Below are positions 49,201 to 60,589 of a stretch of DNA of 64,000 nucleotides, piece by piece. The stretch comes from Zygaena filipendulae. Taxonomy: Eukaryota; Arthropoda; Insecta; Lepidoptera; Zygaenidae. How positions within the stretch are numbered: the stretch's first letter is position 1; the number at the start of each line of letters is the position of its first letter. Location of the stretch: the NCBI GenBank assembly GCA_907165275.2, contig OU015664.1:11742001-11806000 (forward strand), written 5' to 3'. The notes below the pieces were generated by a model that made no database searches, was not told where the DNA came from, and worked only from the letters and a program-made list of their open reading frames with translations. The position numbers and the translations under genes were made by a program.

Positions 49201-51618
49201 ATACACAGCCACAGTCTTGTACGACGTGAAGTCGCATCTCTTAATTTACTGATCGGTTGCGTTTGGGATAAAAATTGCAAAAAAAAAACAAAACATTTGA
49301 AATTATTATTTGGTATCATTTTGAATTCCTATAGTTGACTTCATTTTAGTCCAGTAGTTGTAGTGGCAGGAGGCCTGGGGCTGGGATGTCCCTTTTGACG
49401 GTGTGCGGTCCTTTGTTGCCGACAGTACCTTCAACATGGACGACTTCAAGCGCTGCTACTCCAACGAGGACGAGGCGGTGTCCATCCCGTACTTCTGGGA
49501 GAAGTTCGACCCGCAGCACTACTCCATCTGGTACGCCGAGTACAAGTACCCGCAGGAGCTCTCCAAGGTGTTCATGAGCTGCAACCTCATCACCGGTCAG
49601 TGTCATCTTTCTATACTAATACATATTATTATAAAGAGGTAAAGTTTGTGACGTTGTAGGGAGTAATCCTCAGTGACATAGGGTATTTTTTGTCTCGGAA
49701 TTCTCGCGGGTACTCCGAAATTATCGCGGGTGAAACCGCGAGGGACAGCTAGTACTGTAATTAAACAGTAGAATCCATGACTGTCCATTCAATATTTGGG
49801 GCGATAAAAGAAGAGTAACCGACAACAAAAAAGTTTTTAAAATTCTTCCCTGTCTGTCTGTTCACGATAATCCCTACTGAACGGATTGTCATTTGGTTTT
49901 CACAGGTGAATAAAGCTTGGCCTAGAGCAGGCTTTGTTTCATTTAAACAGTACATTAGGAAAAACTTGACATATGGAAACGGTTTGAGCGGTTGAAACCG
50001 TGGAGCAGAGCTTGAGTGCAGAACTTGTGTCACAATATGTGTATTATAGTTTCAACAAAACGTTCACTTCTCAAAATGTATATGTACGTATGCAATATGT
50101 ACATCATTATAATGTATCAGGCATTTCAATTATATCCGAACTAGCAGTTCCCCTCCGGGTTTTACCTGCGTTAATTACGGACTTCCGGTGGGAATTTCAA
50201 GCTAAAGGTTTCTGTACCCCTGACAACGTGTAGGTATGCAATATTTTATGACGATTCGTTGACTAGCTGTTAAGGCGTGAAAGCATAACAAACAAACGAA
50301 TGCATTCACATTTACAAAGAATTCTTTCAGTTCAATGAAATTATGCTGTTTCACAAAGAAAGAACTAAACTATAGTATTATAAAACCCTCCACAAGTGTC
50401 ATAAAGTCCCCCCCCCTCCACGGCTCCGTGCAGGTGTGCGTTCCGTGGATTTGGGCGCAGTTGTTCGGTTAAAATTTCACTCGTTTGAGTTGCAACCAAG
50501 CCACAGAACGATCGAGAATCGAGAACTGTTTTTATAACCTCAAAATATTTGAAATTTTAGGCGCCATTTGTTTTCTGTCAACTCACATTGCAAATAAGAC
50601 TGTTTTACATCTAATTATAAACTTTTTGTGACTACGACACCTCCCCTTTGTTCGTAAGAACTCCGATTAATTTCTTTTACAACGAATCCGGTGGCGCAAA
50701 CATTGACACTTCTTAAACAATACATAGCTGTCACAGTGAAAATTAACCTGCTTCGGAGATGGTTGTTTGGTTGCTGCACTCTGAGCCACGGAACGGGTGA
50801 AACTACGCTCTGACAGTTGTCAGAGTAAAATTTCACCAAGCCACAGAACGGGTTCAGAGCGCGCTCGAGCGCGTTCGAGTGCATTCGTGCGAAGCCACTG
50901 AACGCACACCAGCGGTGTGTCTGATGTGTGTGTGTCTGCCTGCGTGTGTGCAGGCATGTTCCAGCGACTGGACAAGATGCGCAAGCAGGCGTTCGCGTCG
51001 GTGTGCCTGTTCGGGACCGATGACGACTCCAGCATCTCCGGCGTGTGGGTGTGGCGCGGCCAGCAGCTCGCCTTCCCGCTCTCGCCCGACTGGCAGGTAA
51101 TGTTGCGTCCCGCTCGCGCCGTCCCCGCCCTGACGACTCCACTCTCCAGTATATCCCACTTAAGAGACTCCGCTAAAAGTTCTCACGGTGAACATAAATC
51201 GCTTCGAAGCTTCCGGGTGGATTTCAACGGTACCTCGCCTTCAGGTAATTCACAGCTCGCTTTCCGGAGGGAATCCCCGGCATGCGCGCGGGTAAATCCC
51301 CTATAACGATAATAGTAAACGATTGTAAGAAACTCTTGGTGACTAATCCTAGTGAACGACACATTGCCTACTGTCGCGGCTGGCCACGCTGCACGCTGCA
51401 CGCTGCACGCTGCAAGCGACGCCCAGCTGCAGCAGGGTCTCGACTAGTGGCCGTAGCCTAACGTAACGTTCCGCGCGCAGATCGACTACGAGTCGTACGA
51501 GTGGAAGAAGCTGGAGCCGGCCAGCGCCGAGACCAAGCGGCTCGTGCAGCAGTACTTCTCGTGGAGCGGCGCCGACGCGCGCGGCCGCGCCTTCAACCAG
51601 GGCAAGATCTTCAAGTGA
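46275..51618 (+). CDS. eEF1gamma: translation elongation factor 1-gamma
   Basis: Ten coding exons (46275-46286, 46402-46551, 46653-46719, 47061-47203, 47411-47551, 47677-47841, 48584-48738, 49426-49595, 50954-51096, 51481-51618) join in frame through GT-AG introns to 427 residues, the family length. Residues about 4-85 are a glutathione-transferase N-domain ([20 protein letters not shown] ... [11 protein letters not shown]), and 90-215 the GST C-domain ([30 protein letters not shown]). Exon 7 codes a lysine/glutamate-rich linker. Residues about 278-427 are the conserved EF1G domain ([50 protein letters not shown] at the end). The protein scaffolds the eEF1B complex, which reloads eEF1A with GTP. 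The GC-rich coding exons contrast with AT-rich introns. Confidence 0.96.
49610..49752 (+). mobile_element. Helitron-like short element 15 bases past an eEF1-gamma exon
   Basis: It starts TCTATACTAATACATATTATT and ends ATCGCGGGTGAAACCGCGA, then GGGACAG and CTAG before T. It lies in intron 8, beginning 15 bases after the exon end at 49595. A second-subfamily copy follows directly, to about 50014, and a reversed copy lies at 50141-50318. Confidence 0.65.
50141..50318 (-). mobile_element. Helitron-like short element
   Basis: CTAGCAGTTCCCCTCCGGGTTTTACC at the left, TTTCTGTACCCCTGACAACGTG in the middle and GAAAGCATAACAAACAAACG at the right follow the reversed family order. It is in eEF1-gamma intron 8. 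Confidence 0.5.
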
Positions 51619-51651
51619 TCGCGCCCCGAGTGTCTTATTTATTGTACTATA

Positions 51652-51657
51652 AATAAA
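51652..51657 (+). terminator. polyadenylation signal of eEF1-gamma
   Basis: AATAAA in ACTATAAATAAAGTCGC lies 34 bases after the stop codon. It gives a very short 3' UTR, usual for abundant translation-factor mRNAs. A second AATAAA variant lies at about 51747. Confidence 0.65.
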
Positions 51658-53711
51658 GTCGCAATTATATAACCTCAATCGTACACATTCTCGTCCGACA
51701 ATATTGTCTATGTCCGTAACCCGATCGTATGCAATTTGACATTTGTAATAAATCGACTCTGTTTTATTAGCGTTTGTGTTTCATTTGTGAAGTGACCGAT
51801 CAGTGGAGTGGAGTGGAGTACCCGTGCGGGAGGGGGCCGACGGCCAGCTGGCCGACAAAATGAATTAAAATTGCAGTGGCCCCGATATATTATTGAATAT
51901 TCACTTACACCACAGATAATAAGCTTTGGTATGCTATGAAGACCTGCTGAAAAGTCTGCGATGACCACATTTCTTGGTCGACGAGCGAAATGAGCTAGGT
52001 ACCTACTGACAGAGCGAAGTAATTGCTAATCCAAAAATTTTCCGTATTATTACCAAAACCGGCCTTTAAAATTTTGTTTGTATAAGCTTATGTGCAGGTT
52101 GTGTTCACCTCGAGAAGGTCATACACTGTTTTAAAAATTGTGACATAAGTTTTTCTTTTTTAAGTGGTTTATAATTGATCACAGATATTATTATAATACT
52201 ATGTTTGGTGAACATTAATAAAAATAAAGTATTTTATACAATGAACGACAGCTTAACGTGAACCGATTTTATAGTGACTTTAGTATGTAAACACAAATTA
52301 TACGATCGATATGTCGACGGACGACACGTGAATTTAAAGCATAGGTAGGTATTCATTTTAGTTATTCTTCTGAGGTATTCATAGTCGATTTGTGTTGTTT
52401 TGGACTTTTGACGGGTGTCATTCTAACTAAACAAATTGAAACAACAACAGTGGAAAGCAAAAATGTATTTGTAATAATTAGACTTTTGCCTAAACTCATT
52501 AGATTTATAATACTCCAACAGCGCTTAACGTTATATCTATTATATTATTATATAATATTCATTAATAACTTTATCGATGCGTAAAACGAATACGACTCAC
52601 ACAGTAAGCTAGTGAACGTGACTTCGTATAGGCACAGAAAGATATTAAGTACTTAGTAGTTAGTAAGTACTATAACTTACCCAGCGATTCTCACATAAGC
52701 AGATCGGCGCGGCGTCGATATGGAATGTATGTGGTGAGACTTATCGTACAAATGCGAAATGGTTTTCCGTTTTGGGTATCCTCAAGAGCTCAATCGCGCT
52801 ATTTAATTTTGTTCGGAACGAACTTACCGAAACAAAACAGTACAACGTAGCATATTTGATTTTAGTTTTCTTTCGATCCCTAATGCTCGTTCAAGTTCGA
52901 TCAAACATTAAACTATGTTCTAAAAAGAGTGGAATCGGTATCGTTAAGGTATACCTAATACATATACCTACAACGTATACAACTGCTAAATGTTCCCATA
53001 GTCTTAGCATACCTCTATTTATATTGTTTAGAGATCTCTAAATGAGCCCTCGTGCCTAATATCTAGAAGTCGGCGTTAATTACACAACGAATTGACGCCA
53101 TATTTACCGACTATTGCAAATGTTTTGATCGTATTGATCACAAAATAAATATGGAAAAACTTACTTAGGACGGTAGGTACCTATACGTTGTAACCTGTAC
53201 ACATGGTTCCCTTTCTATATGTATATTTCCAAGAGAACGATTGGGTTCTGTCAACGAGCAATATAAGCAATATACAAAAACGGCTCCAACGATTTTCATG
53301 TTTAGTATGCAGGGGGTGTCGGGGGCGACCAATCCATCTAGCTAGGTTTCATTTTTAGAAAACTTCGTTTTATACGTGTTTTCAGGAAATGAAAAATGAG
53401 TGTTTGTTTTTCTATTTAATAACAGATGGCGCTATACACAACGAGCGAAGCTCGGTCACCCAGATATTTAATGTTAATTGGTAGAAATAACTAATTAAGT
53501 TAAAATATTTAGTCAAATGCCAATTAAGATTAATATAATGAACGTCTGAGTGCTTAAAACGACTCTGAGTACTTACCTACGGCCGGTAGATACTCATGTT
53601 ATAGTAGGTAATACCTACTTATTGTTATTTTTATCTGCAAATTAGCAAAGAATTAAATAAATAACAGGTACTTACTAAAATACAAATATTGAACATAGTT
53701 TCGAAAGTGGC
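51658..53711. other. gene-free AT-rich stretch
   Basis: No gene is supported. The last part (53473-53589) is a diverged remnant of the ACTCAGAGTCG MITE, ending CGACTCTGAGTACTTACC. Confidence 0.4.
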
Positions 53712-53940
53712 TTAAACAATGTGTCGTACAGTCAAGATCAGGAAATAGGAATACGCGTGTACCTACACCATACTTTTGTCAACCGTATGAGTATGAGATG
53801 CATCGATAAAGGTCTTCCCGCGCATATCTACCCCAGGTACGACGCGGCGACGCGCGACGCCAGCCGATTGGGATAATACATACTAGAATCGATATACATA
53901 AATGGGGAGACCTTTAACCTGAGGAGAACCGGTCAAGTGA

Positions 53941-54040
53941 TATGACATAATTCAATTTTATATGACATAATTCAATTTTATATGACATAATTCAATTTTA
54001 TATGACATAATTCAATTTTATATGACATAATTCAATTTTA
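53941..54040. repeat. 20-base tandem repeat, five copies
   Basis: TATGACATAATTCAATTTTA is repeated exactly five times here and only twice at 56051-56090 in the second duplicated unit. It is a contiguous satellite without spacers. Confidence 0.95.
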
Positions 54041-54274
54041 TAATAATTTAGTTTAATACGTAACTACCATACATTGGATATTACCTACCTATATTAAATA
54101 CTTTTTATATCTTTGGTCGGTATTTTCGTATTTCGCACGATTTACTGAAGTAACATCTCTACCTACTTAATTAGGTACCTACTTACAATTAATAAAATAA
54201 AAAATAAAAAATAAAAATAAAAATAAAAATAATTTATTTCGGTAATTTATTCTAGCATCGAATATTTATCGGGT

Positions 54275-54508
54275 CAGCCCCCTTATCCAAGTTGACAATC
54301 TACAATCGTTAACGCATAGAAAAGTAACGAATGCCCTTAGGTATATACCATGGTATATACTACACGTGGTTACGCAAGACTGGATTTTTGACTGGACCAC
54401 AGATAATATATTATTATAAGTAGGTACGTGACTTGACGATTCGTTACAGTTTTCTATCCGGTAAGTACCTAACTATTATAGATTTTCAACTTGGCTAAGA
54501 AGGCAGTA
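54275..54508. mobile_element. MITE of the CAAGTTGACAATC family (unit 1)
   Basis: AGCCCCCTTATCCAAGTTGAC at the left mirrors CAACTTGGCTAAGAAGGCAG at the right. The centre shares GGACCA and ACGTGACTTGACGATTCG with the copy at 41731. The duplicate lies at about 56264-56497. Confidence 0.55.
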
Positions 54509-55583
54509 ATCAGTACAAAACAGTGCGAAGACATATTTTAATGATTTCGCATTGTTATTACCCGGCGCGGCAGCGTGTGAAGCCAAGTTCAATTAAGTAC
54601 TACACCAGATACTAGATCATTTATATCGACCTTGTAGGTATCTAGGTATCGATATAAATTATTCCACCAACCACTCTCGCATCCACATCGGTCGTTGCGA
54701 CGGGGTTTATAAAGGGAAACCCTTAAAGATACAGGAGAGAGCGGTGCGGTTTTGTCCCTCAACGTGGACCTCTGCATGCTTCCTAAACCTCATTCTCCCT
54801 GGGCCATGCAGCGCCGCGCGCCGGGGCACTCGGTAGTCTCCCGCTCGCCTCCACGGTGGTGATGAGCCGTAAACAACAATACGAGCGTCAGTATGTACTG
54901 TCATTTATTTAGTGGTATTGGTACAAGCAACGATAAGCAACTCCAAATCTGACGCGATACTGCCCCATACAGGATGGACAAAGAAGTGACGTCCAAAGGT
55001 ATAATTTAGAGTTTAGACCCTTACCACCCCTTACAGGGATCACACCTGCGTTACCTACTACGTTATTTGTACTAGCACGGCCACCCTGTGTGTAGCGTGC
55101 ACGCGACTCACTGCGGTTGTAGCTGGGTAGGCAGATATCTCACAAAAGTATACAACTTATACAAGGTAGGTAAATATATGGTTTGTTTAATTAATAAGTG
55201 CTTTCAACATTCACAACAAGTATTATAATAATAGTATAAGTAGATAAACGTAATAAAAACCAATCCGGTACCGTGTACAGGCAGCGACGAAACGTGACAA
55301 GGCTCAACCGACAATAGCTTTAACTAAGTAGATACTTATAGTAAGTCGCTGATTGTACACGTTTCAGACAATATAATTTTTAATATGACTAAGAAAATAG
55401 GCAAAAAGTTTGTAGGTATACCTATAGTTACCTACATTAAAATTTTTACAAGAAAGTAGGTATTATTACAAAACTAATGCGTTAAGTATTTAAAATCCTA
55501 TAATGTTATTGCTTTCGCGTACTTCTCACGTCGTGCCTGAGCCGTATTAAAGTCGCCCAAAAATATACATGACGTAGGAATCT

Positions 55584-55822
55584 ACCGCCGCACTCAGAGT
55601 CGACTTTAATGATTACTTAGTTAAGTATAGATTTTTAAAACAAAACTGCGGCAATCAGACAAGTTTAATAAATTAATGTGAATTGGCATTTAACTAATTA
55701 AGTTACATGTCATTAAATGCCAATTGACATTAATTTACTGAACGTCTCTGATTGTGGCAGTTTTGTTTTAAAAATCTATACTTAACTAAGTAATCATTAA
55801 AGTCGACTCTGAGTGCGGCGGT
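55584..55822. mobile_element. MITE of the ACTCAGAGTCG family, end of unit 1
   Basis: ACCGCCGCACTCAGAGTCGA at the left is mirrored by TCGACTCTGAGTGCGGCGGT at the right. The inner arms extend through ACTTAGTTAAGTATAGATTTT, so the element is one long near-perfect hairpin of 239 bases. The second duplicated unit starts at its last base. Confidence 0.85.
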
Positions 55823-57562
55823 TAAACAATGTGTCGTACAGTCAAGATCAGGAAATAGGAATACGCGTGTACCTACACCATACTTTTGTCAACCGTATGA
55901 GTATGAGATGCATCGATAAAGGTCTTCCCGCGCATATCTACCCCAGGTACGACGCGGCGACGCGCGACGCCAGCCGATTGGCATAATACATACTAGAATC
56001 GATATACATAGATGGGGAGACCTTTAACCTGAGGAGAACCGGTCAAGTGATATGACATAATTCAATTTTATATGACATAATTCAATTTTATAATAATTTA
56101 GTTTAATACGTAACTACCATACATTGGATATTACCTACCTATATTAAATACTTCTTATATCTTTGGTCGGTATTTTCGTATTTCGCACGATTTACTGAAG
56201 TAACATCTCTACCTACTTAATTAGGTACCTACTTACAATTCTAGCATCGAATATTTATCGGGTCAGCCCCCTTATCCAAGTTGATAATCTACAATCGTTA
56301 ACGCATAGAAAAGTAACGAATGCCCTTAGGTATATACCATGGTATATACTACACGTGGTTACGCAAGACTGGATTTTTGACTGGACCACAGATAATATAT
56401 TATTATAAGTAGGTACGTGACTTGACGATTCGTTACAGTTTTCTATCCGGTAAGTACCTAACTATTATAGATTTTCAACTTGGCTAAGAAGGCAGTAATC
56501 AGTACAAAACAGTGCGAAGACATATTTTAATGATTTCGCATTGTTATTACCCGGCGCGGCAGCGTGTGAAGCCAAGTTCAATTAAGTACTACACCAGATA
56601 CTAGATCATTTATATCGACCTTGTAGGTATCTAGGTATCGATATAAATTATTCCACCAACCACTCTCGCATCCACATCGGTCGTTGCGACGGGGTTTATA
56701 AAGGGAAACCCTTAAAGATACAGGAGAGAGCGGTGCGGTTTTGTCCCTCAACGTGGACCTCTGCATGCTTCCTAAACCTCATTCTCCCTGGGCCATGCAG
56801 CGCCGCGCGCCGGGGCACTCGGTAGTCTCCCGCTCGCCTCCACGGTGGTGATGAGCCGTAAACAACAATACGAGCGTCAGTATGTACTGTCATTTATTTA
56901 GTGGTATTGGTACAAGCAACGATAAGCAACTCCAAATCTGACGCGATACTGCCCCATACAGGATGGACAAAGAAGTGACGTCCAAAGGTATAATTTAGAG
57001 TTTAGACCCTTACAGGGATCACACCTGCGTTACCTACTACGTTATTTGTACTAGCACGGCCACCCTGTGTGTAGCGTGCACGCGACTCACTGCGGTTGTA
57101 GCTGGGTAGGCAGATATCTCACAAAAGTATACAACTTATACAAGGTAGGTAAATATATGGTTTGTTTAATTAATAAGTGCTTTCAACATTCACAACAAGT
57201 ATTATAATAATAGTATAAGTAGATAAACGTAATAAAAACCAATCCGGTACCGTGTACAGGCAGCGACGAAACGTGACAAGGCTCAACCGACAATAGCTTT
57301 AACTAAGTAGATACTTATAGTAAGTCGCTGATTGTACACGTTTCAGACAATATAATTTTTAATATGACTAAGAAAATAGGCAAAAAGTTTGTAGGTATAC
57401 CTATAGTTACCTACATTAAAATTTTTACAAGAAAGTAGGTATTATTACAAAACGAATGCGTTAAGTATTTAAAATCCTATAATGTTATTGCTTTCGCGTA
57501 CTTCTCACGTCGTGCCTGAGCCGTATTAAAGTCGCCCAAAAATATACATGACGTAGGAATCT

Positions 57563-57801
57563 ACCGCCGCACTCAGAGTCGACTTTAATGATTACTTAGT
57601 TAAGTATAGATTTTTAAAACAAAACTGCGGCAATCAGACAAGTTTAATAAATTAATGTGAATTGGCATTTAACTAATTAAGTTACATGTCATTAAATGCC
57701 AATTGACATTAATTTACTGAACGTCTCTGATTGTGGCAGTTTTGTTTTAAAAATCTATACTTAACTAAGTAATCATTAAAGTCGACTCTGAGTGCGGCGG
57801 T
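57563..57801. mobile_element. MITE of the ACTCAGAGTCG family, end of unit 2
   Basis: This is the same element as at 55584, offset by 1979 bases. Unique sequence (TTAGTCACGTAATTAG) follows. Confidence 0.85.
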
Positions 57802-58557
57802 TAGTCACGTAATTAGTAGGTATAAAAAATTGTACTATCCTAATTGTAAGCCAAACTAGATTCTCCATAGTCTATCTAGTCCAGCCGCTGTCCCTACTCC
57901 CTACCAGCATGTCGCGTGTCGCAATGAAAGGAGCGTCTAGTGAGTCAGCTTTGGTTAATCATACAGCATTCATAGAATATGACCAACTTCTCATTTTACG
58001 GTACGGTACAATCAAATTCGACAAATGCATAGGTATCTACGTACCTACCTATACTATAAAATGTGAAAGTTTGCACGTTTGTATAACCCAATCGTGCAAG
58101 CTAGGATAAACGGATTCGGTCGAAAGGCACACAGAGTAGGTACTAGGTAGGTAGGTACCTATGTATCTATGGTTCTATCCCTATAAAAAAGAAATGAAAT
58201 AAGAAAGAAGAAAGTGCCCCGGGAATTTCAGAATTCATGCGGCTGAAACTGCAGATTAATAAATAAAAAATAAAAATGTGTTTCTTGATGTGTCGAAACT
58301 ATTGCATACACGGACACGGGACATATTCCTTCCTATAAAGGAGATTAGAGGCTCAGGACGCGGTACACAAAACGGCATCGCTCTTGCATCGATGACTGAT
58401 GAGGGACCGATCGATCGATATTATATTATGTGGGAACACTCAGCACATGCAGGAACGGTGCCCATTTATGTTTTGCGTCAGAAGAATCGGCCCTCAGCCT
58501 GTCTCCCAACTTAGGCATCTCACATCGACTTATGCACCGTCCGGGAGCTGCGTCTTA

Positions 58558-58742
58558 TGGCCGCACTCAGAGTCGTTTTAATGATTACATAATTTTAACT
58601 AAAGATTTTTAAAACAAAACTGCCGCGTGCCGTAATGAATGTCTCTGATTCCGGCTGTTTTTTTCAATACTTTACTTAAAATTAAGTATAGGCATTGGTC
58701 CATCGCATAGGTCATTAAAAAGACACTAAGTGCGATCGTTAA
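58558..58742. mobile_element. MITE of the ACTCAGAGTCG family, diverged
   Basis: GGCCGCACTCAGAGTCGTTTTAA at the left and GACACTAAGTGCGATCG at the right. The inner palindrome is partly preserved (ACATAATTTTAACTAAAG). It directly precedes a Helitron-like copy. Confidence 0.6.
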
Positions 58743-58748
58743 TTACAA

Positions 58749-58955
58749 TCCTACTAATATTATAAATGTGAAAGTGTGGATGTTTAGATGTTTGGATGTT
58801 TGTTACTCGATCACGCAAAAACGGCTGAACGGATTTGGATGAAATTTGGCATGCACGTTGTCAGGGGTACAGAGAAGGACATAGGGTACTTTTTATCCCG
58901 GGATTCCAGCGGGAACTCCGATATTACCGCGGGTGCAACCGCGGGGCACAGCTAG
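58749..58955 (+). mobile_element. Helitron-like short element, best preserved copy
   Basis: It starts TCCTACTAATATTATAAATG and includes CAGGGGTACAGAGAAGGAC and TTTTTATCCCGGGATTCC. It ends ACCGCGGGTGCAACCGCGG, then GGCACAG, then CTAG before T. The hairpin and CTAG are intact. Confidence 0.75.
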
Positions 58956-59602
58956 TTCTATATAATGATACAAGTCACGATGCACATCTATGTATGTAAC
59001 ATACATAATTATACGTTATTTCTTATACAATATACCTACAATACATTACAAGGTACGGCACAACTAAGGAGGTGATTGCGCCGTTAGGTACCTAAGTACT
59101 ATGGATAATGGATGCATACCCTTATAGGTAGGTACTTACACTGAACAACTTTAGAATAATAAATAGATAATAAACATCAAAAATGCAAAAGTCAACTCGC
59201 GACTAATAAAAAAGATTTTGTAGTTAGTAGTAATAAATACTTAAACAATAGGTACCATGTTACTTAACGCCTAGCCGAAGGAATCAGGTAAATGTACGTC
59301 TGAAAAAATGATAACAACTCATCTAGCAGAGTATAATAATATTATATCCTAATGAACTAGGTATATTTATAAAAACTTTGCATTAAATCCAGTAATCAAC
59401 TATCGAGCCGCGTTCCACGGCTACAGTCCCTCCTTGGGGCTGGGCTCTGGCTCCGTGCTAATTAATTCTTGGTCTATCCATCTGTTAGAACTTAGGTATG
59501 TACAAACTTGGAATGTTTCGATTTAATTACAATGATTAGGTATAGGTAATACCTACTTACATTAAATTAATTAATGTTTTTGTAATATTCGTAGTGAGTT
59601 TC
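58956..59602. other. gene-free AT-rich stretch
   Basis: I see nothing beyond AT-rich sequence and a small GC patch at about 59400-59450. Confidence 0.4.
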
Positions 59603-59942
59603 CAGGCGCGGATCCAGGATTTGGTTGAGGGGGGACAATTTTGGTTGCACTACATGTTTTTTTAACAGGGTGGTCATATAAGCGACGTCCAACTGTAAAA
59701 TTTAGGGGCTCACATTAAGAATTGAGCATCAGCGTTTCGCGTAAAATACGTCAGTATTTTAATAAGTTTTAGTAAGTAGGTACTTAATAGTTTTCAAAAT
59801 GAATTTTTGAAAATGATCGACCCGCATTTGGTGAAAAGACGCAAGCCTGTGAAGACTTTTCTAATATCTAAATTAAGTAGATATCTAATTTGGTCTTTAG
59901 GGGGGACAATTGCACCCACTGCCCCCCGTAGATCCGCGCCTG
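59603..59942. mobile_element. hAT-like MITE, 340 bases
   Basis: CAGGCGCGGATCCAGGATT at the left mirrors ACGTAGATCCGCGCCTG-type sequence at the right (GTAGATCCGCGCCTG). Both ends also carry a GGGGGGACAATT block. Flanks TGAGTTTC (59595-59602) and TGATTTCG (59943-59950) may be a decayed 8-base duplication. CAG...GGATC ends and 8-base duplications are typical of hAT elements. Confidence 0.65.
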
Positions 59943-60393
59943 TGATTTCGATTAGTATCTATGTATAAGAAGTGATCGTTGGCTCCGTCTGTCGAGTCGA
60001 AGCACTCGACTCGCAAGTCCTCCCCTGTCATTGACGCTGGCTCGGCTCTGCGAAAGGTTCCTACAAAATAAAATTAGCAACATTATATAATAGGTACCTA
60101 ACCCTTAGGTGCCTGTGAAAATTGGAAAATTATTCAGTTTGGTAACTTTTCCGAATAATGATGGATACACACACACACACAGCCACACATTCTGAGTTAG
60201 GTTAGGTTTGTACTGCTGACCAAATCACCCAAGACAAAATATTAATTGATAATTTTTACCGCATGTGTTTTTACTTTTTACAACTGAATTATCAATGCAT
60301 GAGGTAGAAAACGTAAAATGTACATAGTAACTGAACCGTGATTATGTAAGTCGTGTAGGTGGCTATAGTATAATAGGACACTCGTGGCCGCAC

Positions 60394-60526
60394 CTTGTCC
60401 GCGGAGAGGGCGCGCAGGTCGAAGTCCGCGGTGAAGGGGCGCGCGACCTCCACGCGCAGCCGCAGCCGCGCCTCCTCCGCGCCGCCCGCGCCGCCCGCGC
60501 CGCCCGCGCCCTCCGGCGACGGGGAG
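60394..60526 (-). CDS. candidate GC-rich exon of an unidentified gene
   Basis: On the minus strand an acceptor (GCGTGTGGCAG) precedes 133 open bases that end GCGGACAAG/GTGCGG. The peptide is SPSPEG, a glycine/alanine repeat, then ARLRLRVEVARPFTADFDLR and ALSADK. The second half alternates charged and hydrophobic residues like beta strands; a small-heat-shock-type fold is one guess, not supported by a motif. Incoming phase leaves one base and outgoing phase is 0. Other exons were not found, and the GC bias could open this frame by chance. Confidence 0.3.
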
Positions 60527-60589
60527 CTGCCACACGCCCGCAACGCACAGTCAGTAGTCAGTAGTCAGTACACAGTACACATCATTGAC

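Larger units (their letters stand above)
53712..57800. repeat. tandem segmental duplication of about 2 kb
   Basis: Unit 1 (53712-55821, 2110 bases) and unit 2 (55822-57800, 1979 bases) match nearly base for base. The 131-base difference is explained by three events: three extra 20-base repeats in unit 1, a 61-base AAAAT-rich segment at 54191-54251, and a 10-base difference near 55020. I noticed only scattered single-base changes. Each unit holds a CAAGTTGACAATC MITE, a GC-rich patch (about 54750-54860; 56740-56850) and ends with an ACTCAGAGTCG MITE. No convincing gene lies inside; the same short minus-strand frames occur in both units simply because they are copies. Confidence 0.9.

Noticed and set aside
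53941..54040. 20-base direct repeats resembling a CRISPR array
   Set aside because: The repeats are contiguous with no spacers, and the genome is eukaryotic. It is a minisatellite.
54707..56893. Identical 65-codon minus-strand frames in both duplicated units
   Set aside because: The duplication explains the identity. The frame sits in a GC patch with no motif or splice sites.
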